64,000 bases of DNA from RUG14130 sp045598325 (GCA_045598325.1 JAZLLT010000105.1:39520-103519); one strand, 5' to 3'; counted from the first letter of the stretch, positions 53,777-62,764 are shown. Numbers and translations: made by a program. The notes: generated by a model from the letters alone, not told the origin.

Positions 53777-54733
53777 TCACTCTGCCCGGTTCTCCTCCGT
53801 GCGGTAGCCCTTTTCGAGGTCCACCACATTGAGGAGCGGGGCGCCGATCAAATAGCGTTTCAGATTTTCCCGCGTGATTTCGAAGATCTTTTCTTCCGTT
53901 TCGGTCAGATGTCCGAAACTGCCGCCCGTGGCATGGGGCGTGATGACGGCATTTTTGCACTTCCACAGCGGATGACCGGCGGGAAGCGGTTCGGGATTCG
54001 TCACATCGAGGGCGGCGCCGTAAAGGCTGCCCTTGTTCAGCGCGTCCGCGAGGGCATCGCTGTCAATGAGACTCCCCCGCCCTACATTCACGAGGATGGC
54101 GGAGGGAGAAAGGAGCGAAATGCGGCGTGCGTCAAACAGTCCCATGGTGTCCTTCGTTTCGGGCAGGGCGCAGACAACGATGTCGGCCTTGGGCAGATGA
54201 TCATCCAGTTCCGCGAAGGTGATGTACTTTTCAAACAGGTCATCGCCCTCCCCCGCGCGGGTGCGGACGCCCACGGCGCGGACACCGAAGGGTTTGAATA
54301 TCTTCGCCACGCACATACCGATATTGCCCGCGCCCAGCACCAACAGATTTTTCCCGCAGGGAGACATCTGCCGTCCCGCATCCCGCCAGACGGCTTCATT
54401 CTGGTTGTCACGGAACAGATTCAGATGCTTGTAAAGCGACAGCACCATCGCCAGCACGCACTCGGAAATGGACTGACCGAAGGCGCCCGACGCGCAGGTG
54501 AGCAGGATGTTCCGCTCTTTGAGGGCGGGACGGTTCACATAGTTGTTGACGCCCGCGTTGGTCAGTTGGATCCATTTGAGGTTGGGGCACGCCGCGATCT
54601 GCGCGTCCGTGGGATTCCCGAGGATGACTTCCGCTTGGGAGAGGACATCCCATTCGATACTGACGCCTTCTATGTCCGAAAAGCGGGAGATGTGTTCGGG
54701 AGAAAAGGTGGGGATCAGGGCTGCTTTCAACAT
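53777..54733 (-). CDS. D-2-hydroxyacid dehydrogenase
   Basis: A 318-residue NAD(P)-dependent dehydrogenase. The Rossmann motif VLGAGNIGMCVAKIF lies near residue 130. The catalytic set is visible: Arg in VNVGRGSLID, Glu in TNPEPLP and His in ITPHATGGS. It reduces a 2-keto acid or oxidises a D-2-hydroxy acid; the substrate is not decided. The ATG at 54733 follows AAAGGAG by six bases. The frame is open further upstream into repeat sequence, which I do not count as coding. Confidence 0.92.
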   Translation of the reverse strand: MLKAALIPTFSPEHISRFSDIEGVSIEWDVLSQAEVILGNPTDAQIAACPNLKWIQLTNAGVNNYVNRPALKERNILLTCASGAFGQSISECVLAMVLSLYKHLNLFRDNQNEAVWRDAGRQMSPCGKNLLVLGAGNIGMCVAKIFKPFGVRAVGVRTRAGEGDDLFEKYITFAELDDHLPKADIVVCALPETKDTMGLFDARRISLLSPSAILVNVGRGSLIDSDALADALNKGSLYGAALDVTNPEPLPAGHPLWKCKNAVITPHATGGSFGHLTETEEKIFEITRENLKRYLIGAPLLNVVDLEKGYRTEENRAE

Positions 54734-55117
54734 AAGTTGCTCCTTTGGGAGAGATGGGACGACCTCATCTGTCCCGTCTGGCGGGACACCTTCCCCTGAG
54801 GGGAAGGCAAGGGGGAACACGGCGGGAGCAAGCCCCCGCCCTACGGTGTGCGGCACAGGATGCCGAAAATGCCGCAGGGGATTACCTGCGGCATTCCGAT
54901 TTATTGCAGGAGGCTCGGAGGGCGGAAGCCCTTCGATTTTCCATCCGCAGGAGGGGCTTTGCCTGTCCGAGGACGATTTTTACGGAGCAACGCTTGCGCG
55001 CGGGAGTCAAAAATCGATTCCGTTCGGATTTTGCGCCCGAAAACCTCCGCAGAAATTCCAGCAAAATCCGCAAAACTCTCCGATTGAAATGAATTCGGGA
55101 TTCATTTCGATCGTTCT
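54734..55117. other. Intergenic region built of dispersed repeats
   Basis: No gene is supported. The left part holds small palindromes (GTCCCGTC-TGGCGGGAC; CCTTCCCC-TGA-GGGGAAGG) and the repeat at 54817-54850. Further right, GCCGCAGG and CCTGCGGC form another hairpin near 54870-54893. The last 180 bases before pheT have no clear structure. Confidence 0.6.
54817..54850. repeat. Palindromic repeat A, copy 1
   Basis: The core GGCGGGAGCAAGCCCCCGCC is followed by CTACGGTG. The same unit recurs at 62765-62799 with one core difference. Confidence 0.8.
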
Positions 55118-57508
55118 TTAGCGGATGACAGCGCCGAAGGTCTTGCCGGCAGAGGCGAGGACCTTGTCCATGGCAGCGTTGATTTCCGCTTCGGTCAGGG
55201 TATGGTCGGGAGAGCGGAAGCAGATGCTGAACGCAAGGCTCTTCTTCCCTTCGCCGAGGCGTTCGCCGCGGTACACATCGAACAGTTTCACATTCTCGCA
55301 CAGTTTGCCCGCCGCTCTTTCAATGGCAGCCATGAGCAGACCCGCGCCAACCTCTTCGTCCACTACCAGAGCCAGATCGCGGCTCACGGCGGGGAACTTG
55401 GGCAGGGCTTTCACGGTAGGCTGGGGCACCGTGCAGGTCTTGAGGGCGCGGATGTCGATTTCGGCGAGGTATGCCTTGCCGGGAATGTCGAACTTCTCCG
55501 CGGTCAGGGGATGGATCTCGCCCATCTGGCCCAGTTTCACGCTGCCGCCGCGCAGGGTGAGCACGGCCTTGCGGCCGGGATGATAGTAATTGTCGCCGCC
55601 GGCGCGTACATCGGGCTTGAGACCGTAGCGGGCGCACAGGCACATCACGATGCGCTTGAGTTCAAAGAAGTCCGCGCCGTCGCCGTACATTCCGATGGTC
55701 AGGGTGGGCTGATGGTCGGGCAGTTCGCCCTCGCCCTGAGGAATGAACGCGGGCGCCAGTTCCATGAGGCGCACGGACTCGTTGCCGCGGTTCATGTTGA
55801 GCGCGATGGCGTTCAGCATGGAGGGCGCGAGGGTGGTGCGCATGACGGAGGTATCCTCGCCCAGAGGATTGCGGATGACGACGGGCTTCAGGCGGATATC
55901 ATCCTCGGGAAGATCCAGTTTGGCGATCCATGCGGGAGAAATGAAACTGAAGCACTGCGCCTCGAAGAAGCCCATGCCGACCAGCGCCTTCTTGACGCCG
56001 GTGTTGAAGGACTGCGCCTCGTTCCTGTGGCCGGGCATGGTCTCGCCGGTCATGAGGGTGGACGGGATATGATCGTAGCCATACAGGCGGAGCACTTCCT
56101 CGGACAGATCCGCTTCGCGCTCGATGTCCTGACGGTAGGCGGGCACGGTGCAGGTGAGCTTGTCGCCGTCAACTTCCGTGTCGATGTTGAGGGACAACAG
56201 GATGTCCTCCATGGTCTCGGTGGGCACATCCACGCCGATGCGGCGGCGGATGCGCTCCGCTGAGGCGGTGATGACGGTCTGGGGCTTGGGAGCGGGGTAG
56301 TTATCGAAGCAGCCGGGCACGATGTCGCCGCAGCCGAGCATCTCAACGAGCATGCAGGCGCGCTCCAGCGCTTCCATGCAGGTCTCGGGGCAGACGCCCT
56401 TTTCGAAGTGGCCGGACGCCTCGGTGCGGATGCCCAGAGTCCTCGCGGTCACGCGGTTGTTGCCGCGCTCGAATGCCGCACACTCGAACAGGACGGAAGC
56501 GGTGTCGCTTACGATCTCGCTCTCCTCGCCGCCCATGATGCCGGCAAGACCGGTGGCGTTTTCGCTGTCGGCGATGACCAGCATGTCGGGGGTCAGGGTG
56601 TATTCCTTGCCGTCAAGGGTCTTGAGCAGTTCGTTTTCCTTTGCGCGGCGCACCACGATGGTGCTGTCCTTCACCTTGGAAAGGTCGAAGGCGTGCATGG
56701 GATGGCCCGTCTCCAGCATCACGAAGTTAGTGATGTCGACGATGTTGTTGATGGGGCGCATGCCGGCTCCGTACAGATACTCGCGCATCCACTTGGGGCT
56801 GGGGCCGATCTTCACATTGGTGATGATCTTGGCGCAGTAGCGGGGGCAGGTCTTGTCGTCTTCCACGCGCACTTTGGCGTAGTCGGAGAAGGTGCCCTTG
56901 CCGTTTTCTTTGTAGGAAATTTCGGGCATCACGAAATGCTCGCCCAGCACCGTGGCGCTCTCGCGGGCGATGCCCCACACGGACAGGCAGTCAGGGCGGT
57001 TGGCGAGGATCTCGTACTCGATGATGTCATCGCCCAGGCCGAAAATTTCGGATACGGAAGTGCCGGGCTTATAGTCTTCCTTCAGAAGGATGATGCCCTC
57101 GTTTCCGCAGTGGGGATACACGGTGTCCGGCACATCCAGTTCGGGGCCGGAGCAGAGCATACCGTTGCTCTCCACGCCGCGGATCTTGCCCTTTTTGATG
57201 TGGACATCGTTCGGCAGTTCCGCGCCGTCCAGCGCCGCGCAGACCAGAGCGCCCTCACACACATTGGGAGCGCCGCAGACGATCTGCAAATCCTCGCCCT
57301 GTCCCACATCCACCATGCAGATGTGCAGGTGGTCAGAATCGGGATGCATGACGCAGGAATTGACCTTGCCGACGACCACATTCGTGAATTTCGCGGTGTT
57401 TTCAATGCCCTCGACGGCGGTGCCCGTCATAATCATGCGGCGGGCGTATTCCTCGGCGGACATGTCGATTTTCGTATATTCGTTCAGCCATCTCATCGGA
57501 ATTTTCAT
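55118..57508 (-). CDS. pheT: Phenylalanine-tRNA ligase beta subunit
   Basis: A 796-residue subunit that forms the (alpha-beta)2 enzyme charging tRNA-Phe. An N-terminal tRNA-binding domain (about residues 40-150), the B3/B4 editing region (GHPMHAFDLSKVK, then GIMGGEESEI), B5 and the C-terminal anticodon-binding domain (FPAVSRDLALVVDEEV, then SLAFSICFRSPDHTLTE) are all seen. Length is normal. The ATG is nine bases after GAGGAGG and 14 bases after pheS. Confidence 0.97.
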   Translation of the reverse strand: MKIPMRWLNEYTKIDMSAEEYARRMIMTGTAVEGIENTAKFTNVVVGKVNSCVMHPDSDHLHICMVDVGQGEDLQIVCGAPNVCEGALVCAALDGAELPNDVHIKKGKIRGVESNGMLCSGPELDVPDTVYPHCGNEGIILLKEDYKPGTSVSEIFGLGDDIIEYEILANRPDCLSVWGIARESATVLGEHFVMPEISYKENGKGTFSDYAKVRVEDDKTCPRYCAKIITNVKIGPSPKWMREYLYGAGMRPINNIVDITNFVMLETGHPMHAFDLSKVKDSTIVVRRAKENELLKTLDGKEYTLTPDMLVIADSENATGLAGIMGGEESEIVSDTASVLFECAAFERGNNRVTARTLGIRTEASGHFEKGVCPETCMEALERACMLVEMLGCGDIVPGCFDNYPAPKPQTVITASAERIRRRIGVDVPTETMEDILLSLNIDTEVDGDKLTCTVPAYRQDIEREADLSEEVLRLYGYDHIPSTLMTGETMPGHRNEAQSFNTGVKKALVGMGFFEAQCFSFISPAWIAKLDLPEDDIRLKPVVIRNPLGEDTSVMRTTLAPSMLNAIALNMNRGNESVRLMELAPAFIPQGEGELPDHQPTLTIGMYGDGADFFELKRIVMCLCARYGLKPDVRAGGDNYYHPGRKAVLTLRGGSVKLGQMGEIHPLTAEKFDIPGKAYLAEIDIRALKTCTVPQPTVKALPKFPAVSRDLALVVDEEVGAGLLMAAIERAAGKLCENVKLFDVYRGERLGEGKKSLAFSICFRSPDHTLTEAEINAAMDKVLASAGKTFGAVIR

Positions 57509-57522
57509 ATTCGTTTACCTCC

Positions 57523-58548
57523 TCATCCCCGGAACTGCTTCAGGAAGCGGATGTCGTTTTCGTACAGATACCGCATGTCCGGCACATTGTATTTGAGGTT
57601 GCAAAGGCGCTCCACGCCCATGCCGAAAGCAAAGCCGGAATACTTCGTACTGTCGATTCCGCACATTTCAAGCACCTTGGGGTTCACCATACCGCTGCCC
57701 AGCACCTCGATCCAGCCGGTGCCCTTGCAGATTCTGCAGCCCTTGCCGCGGCAGGCGGCGCAGGTCAGGTCGACCTCGGCGGAAGGCTCGGTGAAGGGGA
57801 AGAAGGAGGGACGGAAACGGGTAGTGACGCCTTCGCCGTACAGACGCTTTGCGAAGGTATCCAGCGTGCCCTTCAGATCGCCCATGGAGATGTTCTCGTC
57901 GATGACGAGACCTTCCAACTGGTGGAACACGGGGCTGTGGGTGGCGTCCGCCTCATCGGCGCGGTACACGCGGCCGAAGGAGACGATGCGGATGGGAGGC
58001 TTGCGGGTGGTCATAATGCGGGCCTGCACGGGAGAGGTGTGGGTACGCAGCACGATATTGTCATCCACATAGAAGGTATCCTGCGCGTCGCGGGCGGGAT
58101 GGTTCTTGGGGATATTCATCATTTCGAAATTATAGTGGTCATACTCCACTTCGGGGCCTTCGACGGCCTCGAAGCCCATGCCGGTGAAAATGTCGAACAG
58201 TTCCTCGAGCACAAGGTTCATGGGCGCGAGAGAGCCTTCGCTCCGCTCCTCTACAGGCATGGTCACATCCAGTTTTTCGCTCTCCAGTTTCTTGGTAAGT
58301 TCCTTGGCGGCGATTTCCTTCTGTGCCTCGGCGATGGCGTTTTCGATTTCCTCGCGGGCTTCGTTCACCCAGCCGCCGATCTTGGGGCGCAGTTCCGCTG
58401 CCACCTGACCCATGCCGCGGAGGATGCCGGTCAGTTCGCCTTTTTTGCCCAATACGCGGACGCGGATCTCGTCCAGCGTCTTGGAGTCGGATACGGTCTT
58501 GAGTTCAACAAGAACTTTTTCGCGTATCTCATTGATTTTTTCCTGCAT
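57523..58548 (-). CDS. pheS: Phenylalanine-tRNA ligase alpha subunit
   Basis: A 341-residue catalytic subunit. The class II motifs are visible: motif 2 in ARIMTTRKPPIRIVSFGRVYRAD-like sequence near residue 185 and motif 3 in GSGMVNPKVLEM and GFAFGMGVERLCNLKY near the C-terminus. Cys pairs in CAACRGKGCRICKGTGW form a small zinc-like knuckle inserted near residue 270, as in many Bacillota. Expression is controlled by the T-box leader upstream. Confidence 0.97.
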   Translation of the reverse strand: MQEKINEIREKVLVELKTVSDSKTLDEIRVRVLGKKGELTGILRGMGQVAAELRPKIGGWVNEAREEIENAIAEAQKEIAAKELTKKLESEKLDVTMPVEERSEGSLAPMNLVLEELFDIFTGMGFEAVEGPEVEYDHYNFEMMNIPKNHPARDAQDTFYVDDNIVLRTHTSPVQARIMTTRKPPIRIVSFGRVYRADEADATHSPVFHQLEGLVIDENISMGDLKGTLDTFAKRLYGEGVTTRFRPSFFPFTEPSAEVDLTCAACRGKGCRICKGTGWIEVLGSGMVNPKVLEMCGIDSTKYSGFAFGMGVERLCNLKYNVPDMRYLYENDIRFLKQFRG

Positions 58549-58578
58549 AAATATCTCTCCTTTTGTTGATTTACATAC

Positions 58579-58815
58579 AAAAAGCCCCTGCCGTCGCAGG
58601 GGCGAATTGACTTCGCGGTACCACCTTGTTTCGCTGACTTTCGTCAGCCTCTCATCCTATAACGCGGATGGGTCCGTCCGTGCCTACATCTCTTCAGCGC
58701 GGATGCTCCGGGGCGAACCTTCACCGGTGGGTGCCATGCCCGCGCTTTCAGCCGATGACGCAGGCTCTCTGAATGTCCTTACCGGGTACTCTTCCCCATC
58801 ATTGCGGGATATGAA
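58579..58815 (-). promoter_or_regulatory. T-box leader of pheST
   Basis: The minus strand carries the T-box sequence AAGGTGGTACCGCG (58627-58614), followed by a terminator with stem GCCCCTGC/GCAGGGGC (58603-58584) and five T residues. Upstream, the stem I elements CAGAGAGCC and GGCTGAAAGC are present. A TTC triplet (58717-58715), just before GCCCCGGAGC, is the likely Phe specifier. Uncharged tRNA-Phe should prevent termination. The upstream boundary is approximate. Confidence 0.93.
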
Positions 58816-58820
58816 TTGAA

Positions 58821-59579
58821 TTACTCTTCGTCGTCCTCGTCGGAACCGGCGATTTCCAGATACTTCTCGAACACGGCTTCCATCTCGTCCTCGTCTTCAA
58901 GGGAGGTGTAGACATCGTTGCCTTCCGCGTCCTTGTCGATGCGCAGCACCACGGCTTCGTCATCGGAAATATCTTCCATCTGCTCGGCGGGAGCCAGGAT
59001 CACATAATCCTTGCCCTCGTAATCGAGGGTCATGAGGTGCTGGAATTTAAGTTCCTTGTCGTTTTCGTCCATGAGCACGACGATGTTGTCCTGCTCCATA
59101 TTAAAGCCTTCCATCAGGCGGAAAACCTCCGTTTCGAATATTTCGTCATCCCGCGGGATATCTTCCCGCCAGCCGCCTCCGTCCAGAAACGACTGGAGGA
59201 TGTAGGTGGCAGCCAGTTTGTCGATGACCTTTTTGCGGTCCTCTCGGCGGACGCCCGCGTCGATGAGCATGCGCTCGGCGGAAACCGAGGTGAGCCGCTC
59301 GTCCATGAAGCGGACTTCGTAGCCGTCCGAAACGAGCCTGTCCGTGAATTCGCGGACTTTGCCCGCCTGCAGCCCTTCTTCCCCGCTCATGAGCCGCGGG
59401 AGACCCGAGACGATGCGGTCTGTATCGTACTGCGCGCAGAGTTCCTTCACGCGCTTTAAGTCATTTTCAATGCCCTTGGTGAAGATCGTTTCCACGCCCT
59501 GCGCCGTGATGCCGAGCAGATCGCTCACCGCCACGCCGATGCGCTTGTCGCCGATATCCAGAGCCAGAATGCGCTTCAA
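58821..59579 (-). CDS. ruvX: RuvX/YqgF nuclease fused to a DUF1292 domain
   Basis: A 252-residue protein. Residues 1-140 are a RuvX/YqgF RNase H-fold protein (LALDIGDKRIGVAVSD, IVSGLPRLMSGEEG, FMDERLTSVSA and KVIDKLAA), involved in rRNA maturation or Holliday junction metabolism. Residues about 160-252 match the separate DUF1292/YrzB family (NIVVLMDENDKEL, DYEGKDYVILAP, VVLRI and an acidic end). In B. subtilis these are neighbouring separate genes after yrzL (established); here they form one continuous frame. It starts 12 bases after the ireB stop. Confidence 0.9.
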   Translation of the reverse strand: MKRILALDIGDKRIGVAVSDLLGITAQGVETIFTKGIENDLKRVKELCAQYDTDRIVSGLPRLMSGEEGLQAGKVREFTDRLVSDGYEVRFMDERLTSVSAERMLIDAGVRREDRKKVIDKLAATYILQSFLDGGGWREDIPRDDEIFETEVFRLMEGFNMEQDNIVVLMDENDKELKFQHLMTLDYEGKDYVILAPAEQMEDISDDEAVVLRIDKDAEGNDVYTSLEDEDEMEAVFEKYLEIAGSDEDDEE

Positions 59580-59591
59580 GAGGATGCTCCC

Positions 59592-59867
59592 TTACTTTTC
59601 GTTCTCAATGGAATTGAGGTAATGGGAAACCAGTTCCTCGATGAGTTCATCCCGCTCCACACGGCGGATGAGCGAACGGGCGTTGTTGTAACTGGTGATG
59701 TAGGTGGGGTCGCCGGAGATGATGTAGCCCACCATCTGCATGACGGGGTCGTGACCCTTGGCTTTGAGCGCCTCGTACACATGACGGATGATCTCCGCCA
59801 CATCGGTCGTATCGTCCGGAATGTTGCCGGAATTGAGCCTGTCGCCGGATAGATTCACGAAACGCAC
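59592..59867 (-). CDS. ireB: IreB-family (DUF965) regulatory phosphoprotein
   Basis: A 91-residue protein whose core (EIIRHVYEALKAKGHDPV, then GYIISGDPTYITSYNNARS) is diagnostic of IreB/YrzL. In Enterococcus, IreB is phosphorylated by the Ser/Thr kinase IreK and affects cephalosporin resistance (established there). Candidate phosphosites are the Thr pair in DDTTDV. The annotated start is GTG at 59867; a GTG at 59858 has better ribosome-site spacing and is possible. It leads the ireB-ruvX pair. Confidence 0.92.
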   Translation of the reverse strand: MRFVNLSGDRLNSGNIPDDTTDVAEIIRHVYEALKAKGHDPVMQMVGYIISGDPTYITSYNNARSLIRRVERDELIEELVSHYLNSIENEK

Positions 59868-59891
59868 CGCCTTTCCCCATAGTTATGGTTT

Positions 59892-59920
59892 AGTATAGCA
59901 TAAAATCCGTGTAAAGTCCA
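59892..59920 (-). promoter_or_regulatory. Promoter of ireB-ruvX
   Basis: TGGACT (59920-59915) and TATACT (59897-59892) are spaced by 17 bases on the minus strand, with TGC before the -10 box. Confidence 0.6.
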
Positions 59921-60010
59921 TAGATATGCGGATTTTTTACATAAAAACGGGGGTTTTGTGACGGAATTGTCACGGGGAAAGCACTGAATCGCATAAGGAA
60001 CGGCGGGAAA

Positions 60011-60079
60011 TTGAAAACTTCCCTACGAACGAACCCGAATGTCCGTTACTCCGCAGGGCGGATATTATCCGCCTGCCGT
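60011..60079. repeat. Palindromic repeat B, copy 1
   Basis: The core CGCAGGGCGGATATTATCCG continues with CCTGCCG. It is similar over about 65 bases to 62684-62752. Confidence 0.75.
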
Positions 60080-60155
60080 CACGATATATGGGTTCGACAA
60101 TCCCTCAGGCACTTCATGCCGGCCCCCTTTGCACAAGGGACCTTGGTTATGACAG

Positions 60156-60181
60156 AACGCACCCGTTTTGACGGGTGCGTT
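60156..60181 (-). terminator. Terminator of the second BNR gene
   Basis: A perfect 11-base stem AACGCACCCGT (60156-60166) with loop TTTG and complement lies six bases after the stop codon of the minus-strand gene. The T run on the minus strand is weak. Confidence 0.65.
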
Positions 60182-60186
60182 TCTTT

Positions 60187-61242
60187 TTATTCTGCCTCAA
60201 TATACCACTGCGCGATGTTCACCCTGCCGTTTCCCGTTCCGTTGGGGACGGAGGACTGGATGATCACCCGCTTCCTGCCGTCGGGGCGGGTCAGCACGAG
60301 GTTGTTGGAGTAGTACGCCGTCGCGCCGGGCACGGTGCAGAGGATGATGCCTTCGTCCCAGCGGATGCCGTCGGGACTCGTGTAGAACACGAAGTCCATG
60401 GGCAGCAGTTTCCCCACGCAGCCGCTCCTGCCGTGGAGGATGTAGTTTTCGCCGGTATAGGCGACCTGCGGGTTGCGGATGCGGCGGGCGCAGTAGGATT
60501 TTCCCTGCTCTTCCCAAGTTTTGCCCATGTCTCGGGAGATGAAATAGTCCATGTTGAACTCGTCGCCGGCGTTGTAGATGTAGACGACGAGGCTGCCGTC
60601 CGGACGGAGCACCATGGAGCCGTAGGCGCGGCCGGGCAGATACGGGAACACGCTCACGAGGCTGTAGGTATGCCCGCCGTCCTCGCTTTTCATCAGTTCA
60701 TAGCGGTGCTCGGGCTTGCTCGACAGAAAGTCGCTGTTTGCCTGCATGAGCAGGTAGATGACGCCGTCCTTTACAAAGGCATCGTAGATTCTGCCCTTTT
60801 CGGGCGTGATCTCGATGGGTTCGCCCCAGGTGTCGCCGCCGTCCTGACTGATGACCGCCACGGGCTGCAGATAGGGCTCCCAGCCGTCGGGATTTTCGTT
60901 GCGGATGCACAGGGCGACAATGGTATTCTCCGCAGGCGAAACCGCCTTCTCGCAGGAGACGGTGTAGGGTTCATTCAGCAGGCACTTCATGGAATAATCG
61001 AACACCACGGGGTCTCCCCAGGTTTCGCCGTAATCCGCGGAGCGGCGGTATTCCAGCCAGCCGAAGCCGTTGTGACCGGGTGCCCAGCGGTTGCGCTTGC
61101 CCGAACAGTTGGAGTAAAACGCCAGCACCTTTCCGGGCGCGTACTCGACCAGCGCGTGGCTCAGATGCCCGCTGCGGTTTTCCGGGCGGTGATCCTTGAA
61201 AGTATAGCCCGTGTTGGGCAGGTTTTCGGGATAGATTTTCAT
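60187..61242 (-). CDS. BNR/Asp-box sialidase-like protein, copy 2
   Basis: A 351-residue propeller protein and paralogue of the gene at 17854-18939. Asp-boxes are SADYGETW, SQDGGDTW, SEDGGHTY and SRDMGKTW. Shared segments include RSGHLSHALVEYAPGKVLAFY near residue 22 and RIRNPQ followed by HGRSG near 270. No signal peptide and no convincing GH33 Arg triad are seen, so the enzymatic role is open. The ATG at 61242 follows GAGGTG. It starts 19 bases after the CNNM/CorC gene and is probably co-transcribed. Confidence 0.8.
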   Translation of the reverse strand: MKIYPENLPNTGYTFKDHRPENRSGHLSHALVEYAPGKVLAFYSNCSGKRNRWAPGHNGFGWLEYRRSADYGETWGDPVVFDYSMKCLLNEPYTVSCEKAVSPAENTIVALCIRNENPDGWEPYLQPVAVISQDGGDTWGEPIEITPEKGRIYDAFVKDGVIYLLMQANSDFLSSKPEHRYELMKSEDGGHTYSLVSVFPYLPGRAYGSMVLRPDGSLVVYIYNAGDEFNMDYFISRDMGKTWEEQGKSYCARRIRNPQVAYTGENYILHGRSGCVGKLLPMDFVFYTSPDGIRWDEGIILCTVPGATAYYSNNLVLTRPDGRKRVIIQSSVPNGTGNGRVNIAQWYIEAE

Positions 61243-61261
61243 GCTTTTCACCTCATTCCGC

Positions 61262-62587
61262 TCATTGGGCGGCGTCCGCATTCTGCGTCACTTCCACCTT
61301 GATTTCATGCGCCATCACTTCGTCGACCTTCGTGACGGTGATTTTCAGATTTTCGTAAACAAAGGAACTGCCCGCCTCCGGGATATCTCCCAGATGTTCG
61401 ATCAGCCAGCCGTTGACGGTCGTGGATTCCGTGTCCTCGTCGGCTGCGAGACGGAATTTCTCACGGAACTCCTCAACGGACGCCGAACACGATACGCTGT
61501 AGCTGCCGTCATCCAGTTTCCGGATCGTGCTGATTTCCTCATCGTGTTCGTCCCAGATTTCGCCCACGAGTTCTTCCAGAATGTCCTCCATGGTGACGAT
61601 GCCGGCGGTCTCGCCGTACTCATTGACGACGATGGCAAGGTGATTATGCTCCTTCTGCATTTCCCTGAGGAGCACATCGAGATGCATTTTTTCGGGCACA
61701 AAAACCGGCTTCTGCAGCACGGAATCCATCGTGAAGCCGGCGCGGCCATACTTGATCAGATATTCGCCCGCATGCAGCACTCCCACGATCTTGTCGATGG
61801 TATCTTCATACACGGGGATTCTGGAGTATTCCTCTTTTTCGATCACCGCGAGGATTTCGGCTTCGGAAGCGCTGTGCGGGATGCAGACGATGTTTCTGCT
61901 CGGAGTCATGACATCCTCCGCGTTTTTGCCGTCAAATTTGAAAATGTTTTTGATATAACGGATTTCGCCCTTGCCGATGCTTCCCTCCTCCGCGCCCGCG
62001 TCAAGCATGAGCACGATATCCTCTTCCGAAACGGCTTCCTCTTTCTCATCGGGGTCGATGCCGAACAGCCTGATCACGCCGTTTGTGGATGCCGTCAGCA
62101 GCCAGATCGCCGGACGGAGCACCGCGGCAAGCCCGGAAACGGTGCCGCACACCGCCTCCGCCAGTTTCTCCTTGTGTTTCATCGCGATGCGCTTGGGTAC
62201 CAGTTCACCCAGCACAAGCGTAAAGAAAGACAGGATGAGTGTGATCAGGATGACCGATACGGTGTTCACCATTCCGGCTTTTGCCGCGGAAATATGAAAG
62301 ACCCTGACTGCAAACGCGGACAGCCGCTGCGCGAAATTGTCCGCCGCGAAAGCCGAGCCCAGAAAGCCCGCAAGGGTGATGCCGATCTGGATGGTGGAGA
62401 GAAACCGCGTGGGTTCCTCGATCATCTTCATCATTTTTGCGGCTTTTTTATCACCGTTTTCGGCTCTCGCCTTCACTTTCTTTTCATTGAGCGAAATCAC
62501 CGCGATCTCGGTGGCGGCAAAGAACGCATTGACCAGAATCAATGCAAGCTGCAGTATCAGTTGTCCGATCATACCGGATAGAAACAT
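61262..62587 (-). CDS. CNNM/CorC-family membrane protein (hemolysin-like)
   Basis: A 441-residue protein of the YhdP/TlyC group. The DUF21/CNNM membrane domain (residues about 5-185) has the start NAFFAATEIAVISLN and the GELVPKRIA motif. A CBS pair follows (about 210-335, with MTPSRNIVCI and EYSRIPVYED), then a CorC_HlyC domain. Members are linked to Mg2+ export or homeostasis. The first ATG (62587) lies directly against GAGAGG; an alternative ATG at 62572 has poor spacing too. A consensus promoter lies upstream. Confidence 0.92.
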   Translation of the reverse strand: MFLSGMIGQLILQLALILVNAFFAATEIAVISLNEKKVKARAENGDKKAAKMMKMIEEPTRFLSTIQIGITLAGFLGSAFAADNFAQRLSAFAVRVFHISAAKAGMVNTVSVILITLILSFFTLVLGELVPKRIAMKHKEKLAEAVCGTVSGLAAVLRPAIWLLTASTNGVIRLFGIDPDEKEEAVSEEDIVLMLDAGAEEGSIGKGEIRYIKNIFKFDGKNAEDVMTPSRNIVCIPHSASEAEILAVIEKEEYSRIPVYEDTIDKIVGVLHAGEYLIKYGRAGFTMDSVLQKPVFVPEKMHLDVLLREMQKEHNHLAIVVNEYGETAGIVTMEDILEELVGEIWDEHDEEISTIRKLDDGSYSVSCSASVEEFREKFRLAADEDTESTTVNGWLIEHLGDIPEAGSSFVYENLKITVTKVDEVMAHEIKVEVTQNADAAQ

Positions 62588-62635
62588 CCTCTCAAAACAT
62601 TTTTACGGGCCGCGCCCGCAGGCACACCCGAGTTT

Positions 62636-62664
62636 ATTATACAATGAATGCGCCGGAAATGCAA
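62636..62664 (-). promoter_or_regulatory. Promoter of the CNNM/CorC-BNR pair
   Basis: TTGCAT (62664-62659) and TATAAT (62641-62636) are spaced by 17 bases on the minus strand. Confidence 0.82.
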
Positions 62665-62683
62665 GAACGGAGCGCGGCGCCGT

Positions 62684-62752
62684 TTGCAACTTTCCCTGCG
62701 GGAAACCGGAAATATCCGCACCGCCGCAGGGGCGGATATCATCCGCCCGCCG
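62684..62752. repeat. Palindromic repeat B, copy 2
   Basis: The core CGCAGGGGCGGATATCATCC continues with GCCCGCCG. It is similar over about 65 bases to 60011-60079. Confidence 0.75.
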
Positions 62753-62764
62753 CTCACATGCGGG

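Larger units (their letters stand above)
59868..60186. other. Intergenic region with promoter, repeats and hairpin
   Basis: It holds the ireB promoter, repeat B copy 1, a segment around 60095-60142 (GGCACTTCATGCCGGCCCCC and flanks) that looks like another dispersed element, and the hairpin at 60156-60181. No gene is supported. Confidence 0.6.
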
